DNA of 37,375 nt from a virus: positions 1 to 37,375 of the IMG/VR virus record IMGVR_UViG_3300028735_000016; one strand, given 5' to 3'. This document shows, piece by piece, positions 1 to 7,877 of the stretch (its first letter is position 1; every line of letters begins with the position of its first letter). The translations under genes were made by a program, and so were the position numbers. The notes under the pieces are model-generated. The model saw only the letters and a list, made by a program, of their open reading frames with translations, made no database searches and was not told where the DNA came from.

Positions 1-183
1 AACAACCCTCATGCAGCAAACTTATCTCTCAAGCCGTCGGCACAGCTATTGCTTGGGATGCCCCCAACCGAACAAGAAGCTGTTCGCGAATGGCTCGTCA
101 GAGCTGGAATTGTTCGCAAGAGCGATAGAAATTGGGGTGCGTATATTAGCAAGGCTCCGGGAACACTCGTAGGGGAGTACGCA
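1..183. repeat. Terminal repeat, left copy
   Basis: Bases 1-183 match 37193-37375 except at one position (G at 57, A at 37249). The repeat lies inside the polymerase gene and the mismatch is the third base of a glycine codon, so it is synonymous. This is best read as the closure overlap of a circular assembly, not as a natural packaging end. Confidence 0.95.
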
Positions 184-1539
184 AATGGCGATGTTATACG
201 AACGTACAAAATCTTTCGTGATCTTTATCCGAAGATTGTTAGTGATGGTATGCTGGGTGCTTATAATCGCGAGCGCCAACTGCTGTATATTCTTCTTGAC
301 AACGAGCGCACTGGTCTGCGCGTGGATATCAAGGGTCTTCGAAGGGACATTCCTTTGTTTAACAACGCTCATTCTGAAGCTGACCAGTGGTTGCGTAAAC
401 GGCTTAAAACGCCTGATCTGAACATTGATTCTAATGACGATCTAGCCGATGCGCTGGACAGAGCTGGGGTTGTGACAGATTGGTCCTACACAGAAAAAGG
501 AAATCGCAGCACGTCGAAAGAAAACATGACGTTAACGATGTTCAAGGATAAGCGCGTTGCTCAGGTTCTTGGCTATCGAAATCGCCTTTCAACTTGCTTG
601 CGAATGTTCATGCAACCTTGGCTGGAAATGGGGCAAGAAAATAAAGGGATGATTCACCCAAACTGGAACCAAGTTCGACAATCAAAAGGCGAAGACAATA
701 CAAAAGGAACGCGGACAGGAAGACTAAGTTGCTACGAGCCTAATTTGTTAAACCTCGCAAAAAACTTCTACGACAAGGATGACGGCTATGAACACCCCTC
801 GTTTCTTCGATTGCCCGAGCTGCCACTCGTCAGAACATATGTCCTCCCCGATAAGAAGTCCAGTTTTCTTCACAGGGATTACAATCAACAAGAGCTTAGG
901 CTACTTGCACATTTCGAAGACGGTGCGCTTTGTCAAGCATATAGGGATAACCCCCGGCTGGACGTGCACAACTTTGTGCGGGATGCGATTGCTCAAGTTA
1001 CACGAAGAACCCTGGAGCGTCGCGCTGTCAAGATTCTCAACTTTGGAATTATTTATGCGATGGGGGTGGAGAAGATTGCGATTAAGACAAGGACATCGGT
1101 AGAAGATGCGCGCCAGATTCGTAATGCTCACCGCAAAGGTATGCCGGGTATTGCTGATCTTGAAGCACAGATTAAGAAATTTGGTGTAGAGGGGAGACCA
1201 ATCAGGACATGGGGCGGAAGATTGTACTATACGGAACCCCCACGCATCATCAAGGGGGTGGAGAAGACCTATGAATATAAATTACTGAATTACCTCATCC
1301 AGGGCAGCGCTGCTGATGTAACGAAGGAAGCGATCATCCGCTATAACAGCGTAAAGAAGGACAGTCGATTTCTTGTTACTGTGTACGACGAAATAAACAT
1401 CAGCGCGCCAAAGAACGCAGTTAAGCAAGAGATGAAGTTGTTGAAGGAAGCGATGGAGTCAATTGAACTGGACGTACCGTTGACAAGCGACGGCAAGGTT
1501 GGTTCGTCATGGGGAAGGCTGAAGCCTTATAAGGAATAG
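1..1539 (+). CDS. polA: DNA polymerase I family (PolA), C-terminal part; continues from 36875
   Basis: This is the replicative phage DNA polymerase. Joined to 36875-37192 it is one 618-residue protein in a continuous frame. Exonuclease motif III is YANGD (Y166, D170 in full numbering). Polymerase motif A is DYNQQELR (D399, E404, R406). Motif B is RRAVKILNFGIIYAMG (K450, F454, Y458). Motif C is VYDEI (D569, E570). The consensus motif C is VHDE, so His is replaced by Tyr; motif B has Ala after the Tyr where Gly is usual. The length suits a compact phage PolA with a proofreading domain but no 5' nuclease. The TTG at 49 is only an internal codon. The next gene starts 4 nt downstream, in the same operon. 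Confidence 0.95.
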   Translation, partial: NNPHAANLSLKPSAQLLLGMPPTEQEAVREWLVRAGIVRKSDRNWGAYISKAPGTLVGEYANGDVIRTYKIFRDLYPKIVSDGMLGAYNRERQLLYILLDNERTGLRVDIKGLRRDIPLFNNAHSEADQWLRKRLKTPDLNIDSNDDLADALDRAGVVTDWSYTEKGNRSTSKENMTLTMFKDKRVAQVLGYRNRLSTCLRMFMQPWLEMGQENKGMIHPNWNQVRQSKGEDNTKGTRTGRLSCYEPNLLNLAKNFYDKDDGYEHPSFLRLPELPLVRTYVLPDKKSSFLHRDYNQQELRLLAHFEDGALCQAYRDNPRLDVHNFVRDAIAQVTRRTLERRAVKILNFGIIYAMGVEKIAIKTRTSVEDARQIRNAHRKGMPGIADLEAQIKKFGVEGRPIRTWGGRLYYTEPPRIIKGVEKTYEYKLLNYLIQGSAADVTKEAIIRYNSVKKDSRFLVTVYDEINISAPKNAVKQEMKLLKEAMESIELDVPLTSDGKVGSSWGRLKPYKE

Positions 1540-1542
1540 AGA

Positions 1543-2202
1543 ATGACAATACAACAAATAAAAACCTGGAGCTTTAGCCGCTGGACAACGTACCGCGATT
1601 GTGCTTTTCGCGCAAAGTGTAAGTTTATTCTCAGACTTCCGGAACCACCATCGCCATCCATGGAACGCGGAAACTTAATTCACAAAATGGCGGAAGATTT
1701 CACAAGGGGAAAGATAAAGAAACTTCCGCTGGAACTTTCCAAGTTTTCAAAGGAATTTCAAACGTTGCGTCGTGTCAAAGCTGTCGTCGAGGAACAATGG
1801 GCTTTCACAGAAAATTGGGAGCTTTGTGATTGGTTCAGCCCAGCTGCGTGGCTTAGAATTAAGATGGATGTTCATTATGTTGTGAAAAAGTTACTGCGGA
1901 TCCGAGATCATAAGACGGGAAAGCCAAAAGAAAGTCACTTAGAGCAGCTGTCTCTTTATGGCCTTGGCGGACTTCTTCGCTATCCTAAAGTAGAAGACGT
2001 CGAAGCCGCACTTCTTTATCTTGATGTTGGCGGAACTCCCCCGACTGAAGTATTTAGTCGAAGTCAGCTCGCAACTTTGAAGAAAGAATGGAGACAGAAA
2101 GTTCAACCTATGTTGAACGATAAACGCTTTCTCCCTAAACCTAGCTTCGCTTGTTCGTGGTGCCCATTCAGCAAAGCGAAAGGCGGCCCGTGCAAGTACT
2201 AG
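1543..2202 (+). CDS. PD-(D/E)XK nuclease, Cas4/RecB-like, probable Fe-S cluster
   Basis: This 219-residue protein is a probable DNA exonuclease of the RecB/Cas4 (PDDEXK_1) superfamily. Visible motifs are H47 in the N-terminal helix, D109, the D122-x-K124 pair in RDHKTGK, and the QLSLYG helix following it. Cysteines at 20, 204, 207 and 217 follow the Cas4/AddB arrangement of one early Cys plus a late C-x2-C-x9-C group, which suggests a 4Fe-4S cluster. The start ATG lies 4 nt after the polymerase stop. Its position between polymerase and VRR-NUC suggests a role in replication, recombination or host DNA breakdown. It is not linked to a CRISPR array here. Confidence 0.85.
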   Translation: MTIQQIKTWSFSRWTTYRDCAFRAKCKFILRLPEPPSPSMERGNLIHKMAEDFTRGKIKKLPLELSKFSKEFQTLRRVKAVVEEQWAFTENWELCDWFSPAAWLRIKMDVHYVVKKLLRIRDHKTGKPKESHLEQLSLYGLGGLLRYPKVEDVEAALLYLDVGGTPPTEVFSRSQLATLKKEWRQKVQPMLNDKRFLPKPSFACSWCPFSKAKGGPCKY

Positions 2203-2504
2203 AAAGACTGATAGAAAAGAGGACTGTCGCCAAGGCACAAAAAGAATTCAAGATTACAGCTTTGAAGTTGAATGTGGCAGGAAGACGCGGTTATCCGGAT
2301 AGAATGTTCCTAATACCGGGAGGAAAGCCGTTCTTCATAGAGTTCAAGAGACCGGGGTCTGTGCCAACTTCGCTGCAAAGCTACACCATAAAGAACTTGC
2401 AGAATTTGGGGTATGATGTCGAAATTCACAATAACGTCGAAGAAGCACTCCAAGCCATTGGGAGAAGAATGGAAGCCGCTAGACTACCAAAGACGCGCGG
2501 TTAA
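2190..2504 (+). CDS. VRR-NUC domain nuclease
   Basis: This is a small nuclease of 104 residues if started at GTG 2190. That start has an AAAGGCGG ribosome-binding sequence just upstream and overlaps the preceding gene by 13 nt; an upstream TTG at 2151 is possible but lacks support. The VRR-NUC signature is clear: GRRGYPDR (D37), then IEFKRPG (E51, K53), then a glutamine in the next helix (Q63). Stand-alone phage VRR-NUC proteins often sit beside SNF2-type helicases, as here. The family is thought to cut branched or flap DNA; the exact substrate is not visible. Confidence 0.9.
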   Translation: MQVLERLIEKRTVAKAQKEFKITALKLNVAGRRGYPDRMFLIPGGKPFFIEFKRPGSVPTSLQSYTIKNLQNLGYDVEIHNNVEEALQAIGRRMEAARLPKTRG

Positions 2505-3840
2505 ATTTCTTCTTCAAAACCCAGTAGCTGGCTTATTCTTGGATCCTGGATTGCGAAAGACATCCATTGTTCTCGCCGCATTAAAAATACTTAAGCGAGA
2601 GAAGATGTTTACACGAGCGCTGATTGTAGCTCCGCTTCGTGTCTGTTATTCTGTTTGGCCCAGTGAAGGAAGAAAGTGGCGAGATTTCCATGATCTGAAA
2701 ATGGTGATTCTACATGGAAAAGACAAAGAAAAGAATCTGGATAAAGAAGCTGATATTTATCTTATCAATCCAGAAGGATTGCAGTGGTTGTTCGCGCGAA
2801 ACTTCAAAAGCCTCGGCTTCGACATTCTTGTCATAGACGAGAGCAGTAAGTTCAAAGCTTCGAATACAAAGCGATTTAAGCTTCTAAAGCCTGTTCTAAG
2901 ACACTTTTCTCGTCGCTATATACTGACCGGATCCCCAGCGCCCAATGGATTATTGGATCTTTTCAGCCAGATATACATTTTAGATTTGGGGGCTGCTCTC
3001 GGTCAATACATTTCGCACTTTAAGCACAATTACTTCTATCCTACAGGATATGGAGGATATGAGTGGAGACTCCAGCCGGGTGCTGAGAAGCGCATTCAAG
3101 AGCGAATTGCGCCTATAACTTTCCATCTCGAGGCAGCAGATTACCTAGAGCTGCCTAAGTTAGTTATAAATGATATCAAGCTTCAGCTCCCCCCTGCTGC
3201 GCGGGAAGTGTACAGGGAGATGGAACGTGAATTGATAGCTCGGCTAGAGCGCAATGAAATTACGGCAATGAACGCCGCAGCCGCAACAATGAAGTGTCGC
3301 CAAATAGCCAATGGCGGCGTGTATGACGATATGAAGACTATACACCATATTCATGATGTTAAGACAGAAGCTGTTGTCGATCTTGTTGACGAACTAGGCG
3401 GGTCTCCCGTTCTCATCGCTTACGAATTTGACCATGATCTCAAAAGATTGTTGAAGGGGTTGGGAAAAGACACGCAGTATATAGGCGCCGGTGTTGATCC
3501 GAAGAAATTGGCTAAGATCGAAGAGGCGTGGAATCGCGGAGAATTGACTAAGCTGCTTGGTCAGATGACCAGTGTTGCGCACGGCCTTAACTTGCAAGAA
3601 GGAATGTGCAGCCATGTTGCCTTCCACAGCTTAACATATAACTTTGAGCTTTACACTCAGTTCTTTCGCCGTGTTCTCAGATCTGGAAACAAGGCAAAGA
3701 AAGTCGTAGTGCACAGGTTCATTATGGAGGATACAGTGGACGAAGCTATGGTGGCTGCCTTAGAGGCGAAGGACAGAACTGAGCGCGGGTTTCTTCATGC
3801 CCTTAAGAGACATCTGTTTTCAAGGAGAACACCGACATAA
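2413..3840 (+). CDS. SNF2/DEAD-like superfamily II helicase
   Basis: This 475-residue helicase has motif I as DPGLRKT (K49, T50), motif II as DESS (D142, E143), motif III as LTGSPAPN, and a C-terminal lobe ending in FFRRVLRSGNK (motif VI). The Q-motif-like region is WKPLDYQ. It overlaps the VRR-NUC gene by 92 nt. ATG 2413 and 2416 are both possible starts because the upstream sequence has only a weak GGGG. The Walker A carries Arg48 where Gly is usual (GLGKT). The helicase and VRR-NUC probably form a recombination or branch-processing pair. The stop codon TAA lies within the promoter-like element at 3837-3877. Confidence 0.88.
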   Translation: MMSKFTITSKKHSKPLGEEWKPLDYQRRAVKFLLQNPVAGLFLDPGLRKTSIVLAALKILKREKMFTRALIVAPLRVCYSVWPSEGRKWRDFHDLKMVILHGKDKEKNLDKEADIYLINPEGLQWLFARNFKSLGFDILVIDESSKFKASNTKRFKLLKPVLRHFSRRYILTGSPAPNGLLDLFSQIYILDLGAALGQYISHFKHNYFYPTGYGGYEWRLQPGAEKRIQERIAPITFHLEAADYLELPKLVINDIKLQLPPAAREVYREMERELIARLERNEITAMNAAAATMKCRQIANGGVYDDMKTIHHIHDVKTEAVVDLVDELGGSPVLIAYEFDHDLKRLLKGLGKDTQYIGAGVDPKKLAKIEEAWNRGELTKLLGQMTSVAHGLNLQEGMCSHVAFHSLTYNFELYTQFFRRVLRSGNKAKKVVVHRFIMEDTVDEAMVAALEAKDRTERGFLHALKRHLFSRRTPT

Positions 3841-3877
3841 TTTTATGCTTTACATCGTCTTTAGATGGGGGTATCGT
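3837..3877 (+). promoter_or_regulatory. Promoter-like element A
   Basis: The element has ATAATTTT at 3837-3844, then TTTACA at 3849-3854, a 17-base spacer, and TATCGT at 3872-3877. This resembles a sigma70 -35/-10 pair with a conserved AT block in front. It matches element D over AACACCGNCATAATTTT and on through GCTTTACA. It would drive 3947-8504. Its TAA is also the helicase stop codon. Confidence 0.6.
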
Positions 3878-3946
3878 TTAAGGTGATAGAGGGGCAAGCC
3901 CTCGACCGTTATGGCGGCATCCATGAAAGAACTAAGGAGAGCAAGC

Positions 3947-4384
3947 ATGACTGAAGAAACTGAGAAGAAGACTGAAGAAACTGTGAAGAAGTTTGTGAAG
4001 AAAGAAAAGAAGGCTAGTAAGGAAGAAGCACCAAAAGCTGGCCTTGTTGTCGATGTGAGTAAGGCCAACCTTTCTTCAAGCATCGGAAAGAAAGCTTCGG
4101 ACAAGAAGTTAACAACAAAAGCAAAGAAGACAGAAAAGAAGAAGTCTGAAAGTGGCCGCGCTGGCCGCCCCAGTCCGTTTGTTGGTAAGAAGATCAAAAC
4201 AGTTGCGAAGGAGCACGGAGCTAGAGAAGGAACTTTACGAGCTGCCCTCATGAAGAAGATTATGGCCGCCAGCAACGTCGATGACGTCATCGGGAAAACA
4301 GTATCTGCTGGCGACAAAAGTAAGATCGTTGCTTCGGCGGACATTCACTTCGCTGTCAAGAACAATCTTATTCAGGTATACTGA
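3947..4384 (+). CDS. Lysine-rich basic protein, unknown function
   Basis: This 145-residue protein is not recognised with certainty. The first 80 residues are dominated by Lys, Glu and Thr and look disordered. A GRAGRPSPFVGKK segment follows, then a compact 60-residue C-terminal part. AAGGAG about 8 nt upstream of ATG 3947 makes this a better start than the in-frame ATG at 3911. The basic N-terminus followed by a GRP motif would suit DNA binding, but that is inference. It is the first gene after element A and is followed by a hairpin at 4396-4417. Confidence 0.75.
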   Translation: MTEETEKKTEETVKKFVKKEKKASKEEAPKAGLVVDVSKANLSSSIGKKASDKKLTTKAKKTEKKKSESGRAGRPSPFVGKKIKTVAKEHGAREGTLRAALMKKIMAASNVDDVIGKTVSAGDKSKIVASADIHFAVKNNLIQVY

Positions 4385-4395
4385 GACAACTAAGG

Positions 4396-4417
4396 GAGCG
4401 AGTACTGAGACTCGCTC
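4396..4417 (+). terminator. Hairpin, possible attenuator
   Basis: GAGCGAGT (4396-4403) and ACTCGCTC (4410-4417) form an 8-bp perfect stem with a 6-base loop, followed by a weak T stretch (CTCTTTCG). It lies between the Lys-rich gene and the glycosyltransferase-like gene and could trim expression between them. Confidence 0.45.
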
Positions 4418-4439
4418 TCGCTCTTTCGTGAGGGTTGAA

Positions 4440-5429
4440 ATGAAGCATGTCGTCTATTATCCAGCTTGCATAGATTCCCCAATAGTGGCTGGAGCGCGCA
4501 TTGCGCGTTGGTTGTCGAAGCATCTCCCTGTTCCGAAGAAAGATATTATTGTCTTAGATGGGAAGAGCATAAGATCTTGGCTGCCAAACGGAGATTACAT
4601 TCTTTATGTCATTAATGTCCCCAAGACTATGATCAAAGAAGTAGAGGCGACAGAAACATTTGTGGAGAAAGCCAGTTGCGTTGTTTGGATTCAGAATGAT
4701 TACAGTATATGGGCGCCAACTTCAAGTACTGAGGGAATGAGCATTGTAACGAGAGCATTCACAAAGCGTATTCAACACAACAAGCCAACCTTTGTATGGT
4801 CAACATGTCAGAATCGTTGTATAAAGAATGAGAAAGACTATCGCTATATAAATTGGAATGCGCTTGCTTATCAGCCTATAGATAGTTTTTTAGGTTCTCG
4901 GAGAAAGAAAATATTGTATTTTGGTTCTTTCAGAGATGGCCGCGTGAAAGAATTTGACAGGTATCTGTCTCACGACCTTGCCAAAGAGACATTTTTAATA
5001 TCGGCTCCTTCTGCGTCGGCGAGAAAGTTCAAGGAACGATATAAGTTTGGCGAAGAGCACATGACAGGAGTTTTACCAAATATTCCGTCGGACTTGACTA
5101 AGTACGCAGCGACATTGTATCTCGAAGACGATCAGTCGCATCGACAATATCATTCCCCAGCCAACAGGTTATATGAGGGGATTTCTGCAGGAATGGCTGT
5201 TCTTGTTGACTACAAGGCTGTTGGAACTTTGCAGAAAGCTGGGTTTGAAGTTCCGGAATGTTGTATTGTTTCTTGCTGCGTTTCTGCCAGAGAAGCGATG
5301 TTGCGTTCCAGGAAGATAGTAGCCGCTCAGGCAAGTTGGCACACTGCCCCCAATACAACCTTGCCTCATGATGAAGCATTGAAACAAGATATAAAGAGTT
5401 GTCTTAGGGAGGTTCTTAAATGCGCATAG
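4440..5429 (+). CDS. Glycosyltransferase-like protein
   Basis: This 329-residue protein resembles GT-B type glycosyltransferases. A new Rossmann-like start, ILYFGSF, appears at residues 158-164. A C-terminal donor-site-like stretch has ANRLYEG at 241-247, then ISAGMAVLVDY. Such E-G-x-x-A/S-G-x-x motifs bind the nucleotide sugar in GT-B enzymes. Start ATG 4440 follows GAGGGTTGAA. It overlaps the next gene, a base-hypermodification protein, by 10 nt, so a role in glycosylating a modified DNA base is attractive. A surface-polysaccharide target cannot be excluded. No catalytic residue is identified with certainty. Confidence 0.6.
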   Translation: MKHVVYYPACIDSPIVAGARIARWLSKHLPVPKKDIIVLDGKSIRSWLPNGDYILYVINVPKTMIKEVEATETFVEKASCVVWIQNDYSIWAPTSSTEGMSIVTRAFTKRIQHNKPTFVWSTCQNRCIKNEKDYRYINWNALAYQPIDSFLGSRRKKILYFGSFRDGRVKEFDRYLSHDLAKETFLISAPSASARKFKERYKFGEEHMTGVLPNIPSDLTKYAATLYLEDDQSHRQYHSPANRLYEGISAGMAVLVDYKAVGTLQKAGFEVPECCIVSCCVSAREAMLRSRKIVAAQASWHTAPNTTLPHDEALKQDIKSCLREVLKCA

Positions 5430-6265
5430 AAGAGTTTTTTCGATTTATTCGGGAACGACACTCTATTTATGATCGCCGCATGCGCGGAAAAGCGAAGCCT
5501 TGGACAAAAGATGTCATATTGCAGAACTATCGCTTTTGTAATGTGAACAGAGAATTAGACACTGTAACAAAGTGGCTGAGAAACAATTGGTACAACCCCA
5601 ACGCAGGCGACTCAGATCTTTGGTTTGCGGCTGTTGTTGCTCGTCTGATAAATTGGCCAGACACGTTGAAAGAAATTGGCTTCCCTAAGCCATTTAATCC
5701 TGGCCACATAGTGAAAGTGTTACAAACTAGAACAAACAGCGGAGAAAAGACATATACTAGCGCGTACATGATAACAACACATAATAAGAAAATAGACAAA
5801 GCAGAATATGTTGTTAACAGTATTCTTGTACCAATGTTTTTGCGAAAGGAAGAACTGGGCTTTCAAGCAGAGAAGGACAAGACATTAGAAGAATTTTGTA
5901 AGAGACTTTGTCTGATAAAGGGAATTGGTCCTTTTTTCGCCGGCCAAGTGATCGCCGATGTGAAGTACGATATTCGTTATAACAACGTTGAAGATTGGTG
6001 GTCTTTCGCTGTTAGTGGAACCGGAAGCAGGCGTGGGCTGAACAGAGTGATGAACCTACCAACTTCAAAGAAGCTGACAGAAGAACAATGGAAGATATAT
6101 CTGGACAATATTCGTTCTTCTTTATTACCGCTGCTTAAAAAAGCTGGTATAGAACCTCTTCATGCTCAAGATGTTCAGAACTGTCTTTGCGAGTTCGATA
6201 AGTACGAACGTGTCAGACTTGGCGAAGGAAGCCCTAGATCAAGATATAACGGAGGTGCCACATGA
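5420..6265 (+). CDS. Putative DNA base hypermodification protein (5-hmdU kinase helical / aGPT-pyrophosphorylase family)
   Basis: This 281-residue protein is recognised from its N-terminal block: RERHSIYDRR, GKAKPWTKD, YRFCNVNRELD and TKWLRNNW (about residues 10-55), then DLWFAAVVARLINWP. This pattern is typical of the family annotated as 5-hmdU DNA kinase helical domain or alpha-glutamyl/putrescinyl-thymine pyrophosphorylase. LIKGIGPFFAGQ near residues 165-176 resembles a helix-hairpin-helix DNA-binding turn, and GSRRGLNR follows. I see no separate P-loop. A GGGAGG ribosome-binding site precedes ATG 5420. The neighbours, a thymidylate synthase homologue and a GT-like gene, fit a thymine-modification pathway. 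Its precise reaction is unknown. Confidence 0.8.
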   Translation: MRIEEFFRFIRERHSIYDRRMRGKAKPWTKDVILQNYRFCNVNRELDTVTKWLRNNWYNPNAGDSDLWFAAVVARLINWPDTLKEIGFPKPFNPGHIVKVLQTRTNSGEKTYTSAYMITTHNKKIDKAEYVVNSILVPMFLRKEELGFQAEKDKTLEEFCKRLCLIKGIGPFFAGQVIADVKYDIRYNNVEDWWSFAVSGTGSRRGLNRVMNLPTSKKLTEEQWKIYLDNIRSSLLPLLKKAGIEPLHAQDVQNCLCEFDKYERVRLGEGSPRSRYNGGAT

Positions 6266-7296
6266 AAGTTATCACAGTCAGAAATGTGAACGATGCCTTG
6301 TTTCACGGCTTGCCTTATCTTCTTAGGGAGGGAGTGAAGGAAGACAGCCGCAACGGAAGCGTGATTGTTGCGCCGGGGCCAGTGATGACAGAATACACCC
6401 ATCCAATGGAGCGTGTAGTATTTAGCCCAACTCGTGATGCGAACCCCTTCTTCCATCTTATGGAAGCATTGTGGATGCTTGCCGGCCGCAACGACCTAGA
6501 CTGGCCGCTTTACTTCAATAGCCGCTTCAAAGAATTTAGCAATGATGGAAAATATGTTCACGGTGCCTATGGGCAACGTTGGCGTGTTTGGTTCGGAATG
6601 GATCAATTGTTCGTTATTGGGAATGAATTAAAAAATAACCCCAAATCTAGACGTGCAGTTTTAGCGATGTGGTCTGCTGGGGGAGATTTGGCAGAACTGA
6701 CGACAAGTGAAGGGAGAAAAATAGGAGGGCTGAAGAGCAAGGACGTGCCCTGTAACACCCACATATATTTCGACCTGCGCTATGGTAAACTTAATATGAC
6801 GGTCTGTAACCGCTCAAATGACGTCATATGGGGAGCATACGGAGCTAACGCGGTGCACCTTAGTATGCTCCAGGAGTACATGGCAGCATGGATTGGCGTA
6901 CCTGTAGGCGTGTACAGGCAATTTAGTAATAACTTTCACGTTTACCTTGACGTGTACAACACTGATAAGTTACAACAGATAGCTCAGGAATCGTACCAGA
7001 CAAATTATTACGCTGTTCGCGGAGATCGCTCTGTTATCTTAGTTGAACCTTCCCCGCTCGTCTCCACAAATGTTGACGAATGGAATAGCGATCTGCTGTC
7101 ATTCTTGGGAGATCCAAAAAGACACAACACCTATAAGAATTCTTTCTTTAACGACGTTGCTCGTCCCATGTATATGGGATGGTATGCGCGAAAAAATAAA
7201 GAAGGAAGTGGGCTAGAAGAAGTAGAAAGAATAAAGGCGACAGATTGGCAGCGAGCATGTGTGGAGTGGATCGCTCGTCGCGAAAGGAAGCACTGA
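6262..7296 (+). CDS. Thymidylate synthase homologue (TS or dUMP hydroxymethylase)
   Basis: This 344-residue protein belongs to the thymidylate synthase superfamily. The helix FHLMEALWMLAGRND matches the TS ELLWFL-G-TN region. The nucleophile is C164 in DVPCNTHIYF. RSNDVIWGAYGAN carries D187 and N196; the Asn that reads uracil is kept, which argues for dUMP rather than dCMP as substrate. Later H/Y residues lie in NNFHVYLDVYN. The start is fixed by GGAGGTG and an ATGA overlap with the hypermodification gene. Sequence alone cannot say whether it makes dTMP or 5-hydroxymethyl-dUMP. The neighbours favour the latter, as in SPO1-type hmdU pathways. Confidence 0.88.
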   Translation: MKVITVRNVNDALFHGLPYLLREGVKEDSRNGSVIVAPGPVMTEYTHPMERVVFSPTRDANPFFHLMEALWMLAGRNDLDWPLYFNSRFKEFSNDGKYVHGAYGQRWRVWFGMDQLFVIGNELKNNPKSRRAVLAMWSAGGDLAELTTSEGRKIGGLKSKDVPCNTHIYFDLRYGKLNMTVCNRSNDVIWGAYGANAVHLSMLQEYMAAWIGVPVGVYRQFSNNFHVYLDVYNTDKLQQIAQESYQTNYYAVRGDRSVILVEPSPLVSTNVDEWNSDLLSFLGDPKRHNTYKNSFFNDVARPMYMGWYARKNKEGSGLEEVERIKATDWQRACVEWIARRERKH

Positions 7297-7877
7297 TGAG
7301 CAGCCCAATAACGGATAAAGTCGAAATCTTAAAGTTCATTTTCTTCGGAGGAAAGACGAAGAGATTTCACACATCTGACACACTGACTACACAGACAATT
7401 GCCGAACACAGCTTCGGCGTTGCGTGGATTTGCTACTTAATCTCAGAAAATCCTTCAGTTAACCTTATCCTCGCAGCGCTGGCACACGATCTTCCAGAAC
7501 AACACTACGGAGATATGAATGGCTGGGCTAAACAGAAAACTCCAGCTCTTGGAGAAATGATCAACAATCTTGAAGAGGATCTTGCGCGAAGATATTCACT
7601 TTTCTTCTTCGACAAGCTTTCAGAAGACGAACAGAGAATACTGCAGATTGCAGACCGCATTGACGGGATGATGTTCTGCATTAGAGAAAGGGTTTTCGGC
7701 AGCAAGGCGGTGCAGGAAATTTACGAAAACTTTCTATATCTAGCTATGAAGAACATGAAGAGAGAAGACGAAGTTGCTCACTACATCGTTTCTGAACTTA
7801 ACAACATCTGGGAGAATACAAATGGTAAGCGACCAAGCGAACGAAAGACAAGTTGGGGGAAACCACTACAAGTCTGA
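7296..7877 (+). CDS. HD-domain nucleotide phosphohydrolase, YfbR-like
   Basis: This 193-residue protein is a probable 5'-nucleotidase or dNTP-pool hydrolase of the HD superfamily. Motif residues are R23, H38 in IAEHSF, H64-D65 in ALAHDLPEQ, E68 and D120 in IADRID, matching the YfbR arrangement. It starts at ATG 7296 in a TGATG overlap with the TS-like gene, after GAAAGGAAG. In phages with altered thymine such enzymes can remove dTMP or competing nucleotides. That role is inferred from the neighbourhood; ordinary nucleotide salvage is the alternative. Confidence 0.85.
   Translation: MSSPITDKVEILKFIFFGGKTKRFHTSDTLTTQTIAEHSFGVAWICYLISENPSVNLILAALAHDLPEQHYGDMNGWAKQKTPALGEMINNLEEDLARRYSLFFFDKLSEDEQRILQIADRIDGMMFCIRERVFGSKAVQEIYENFLYLAMKNMKREDEVAHYIVSELNNIWENTNGKRPSERKTSWGKPLQV

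Noticed and set aside
49-51. TTG as start of a short polymerase
   Set aside because: The frame is open back across the junction to ATG 36875 and includes the exonuclease motifs.
1-183. Natural direct terminal repeats as packaging ends
   Set aside because: The ends fall inside an uninterrupted polymerase gene and differ by one base; an assembly closure overlap is more likely.
3850-4344. Leftward 164-residue frame rich in Phe and Leu
   Set aside because: It is the complement of the Lys/Glu-rich gene at 3947-4384, which has a good ribosome-binding site and the right strand.
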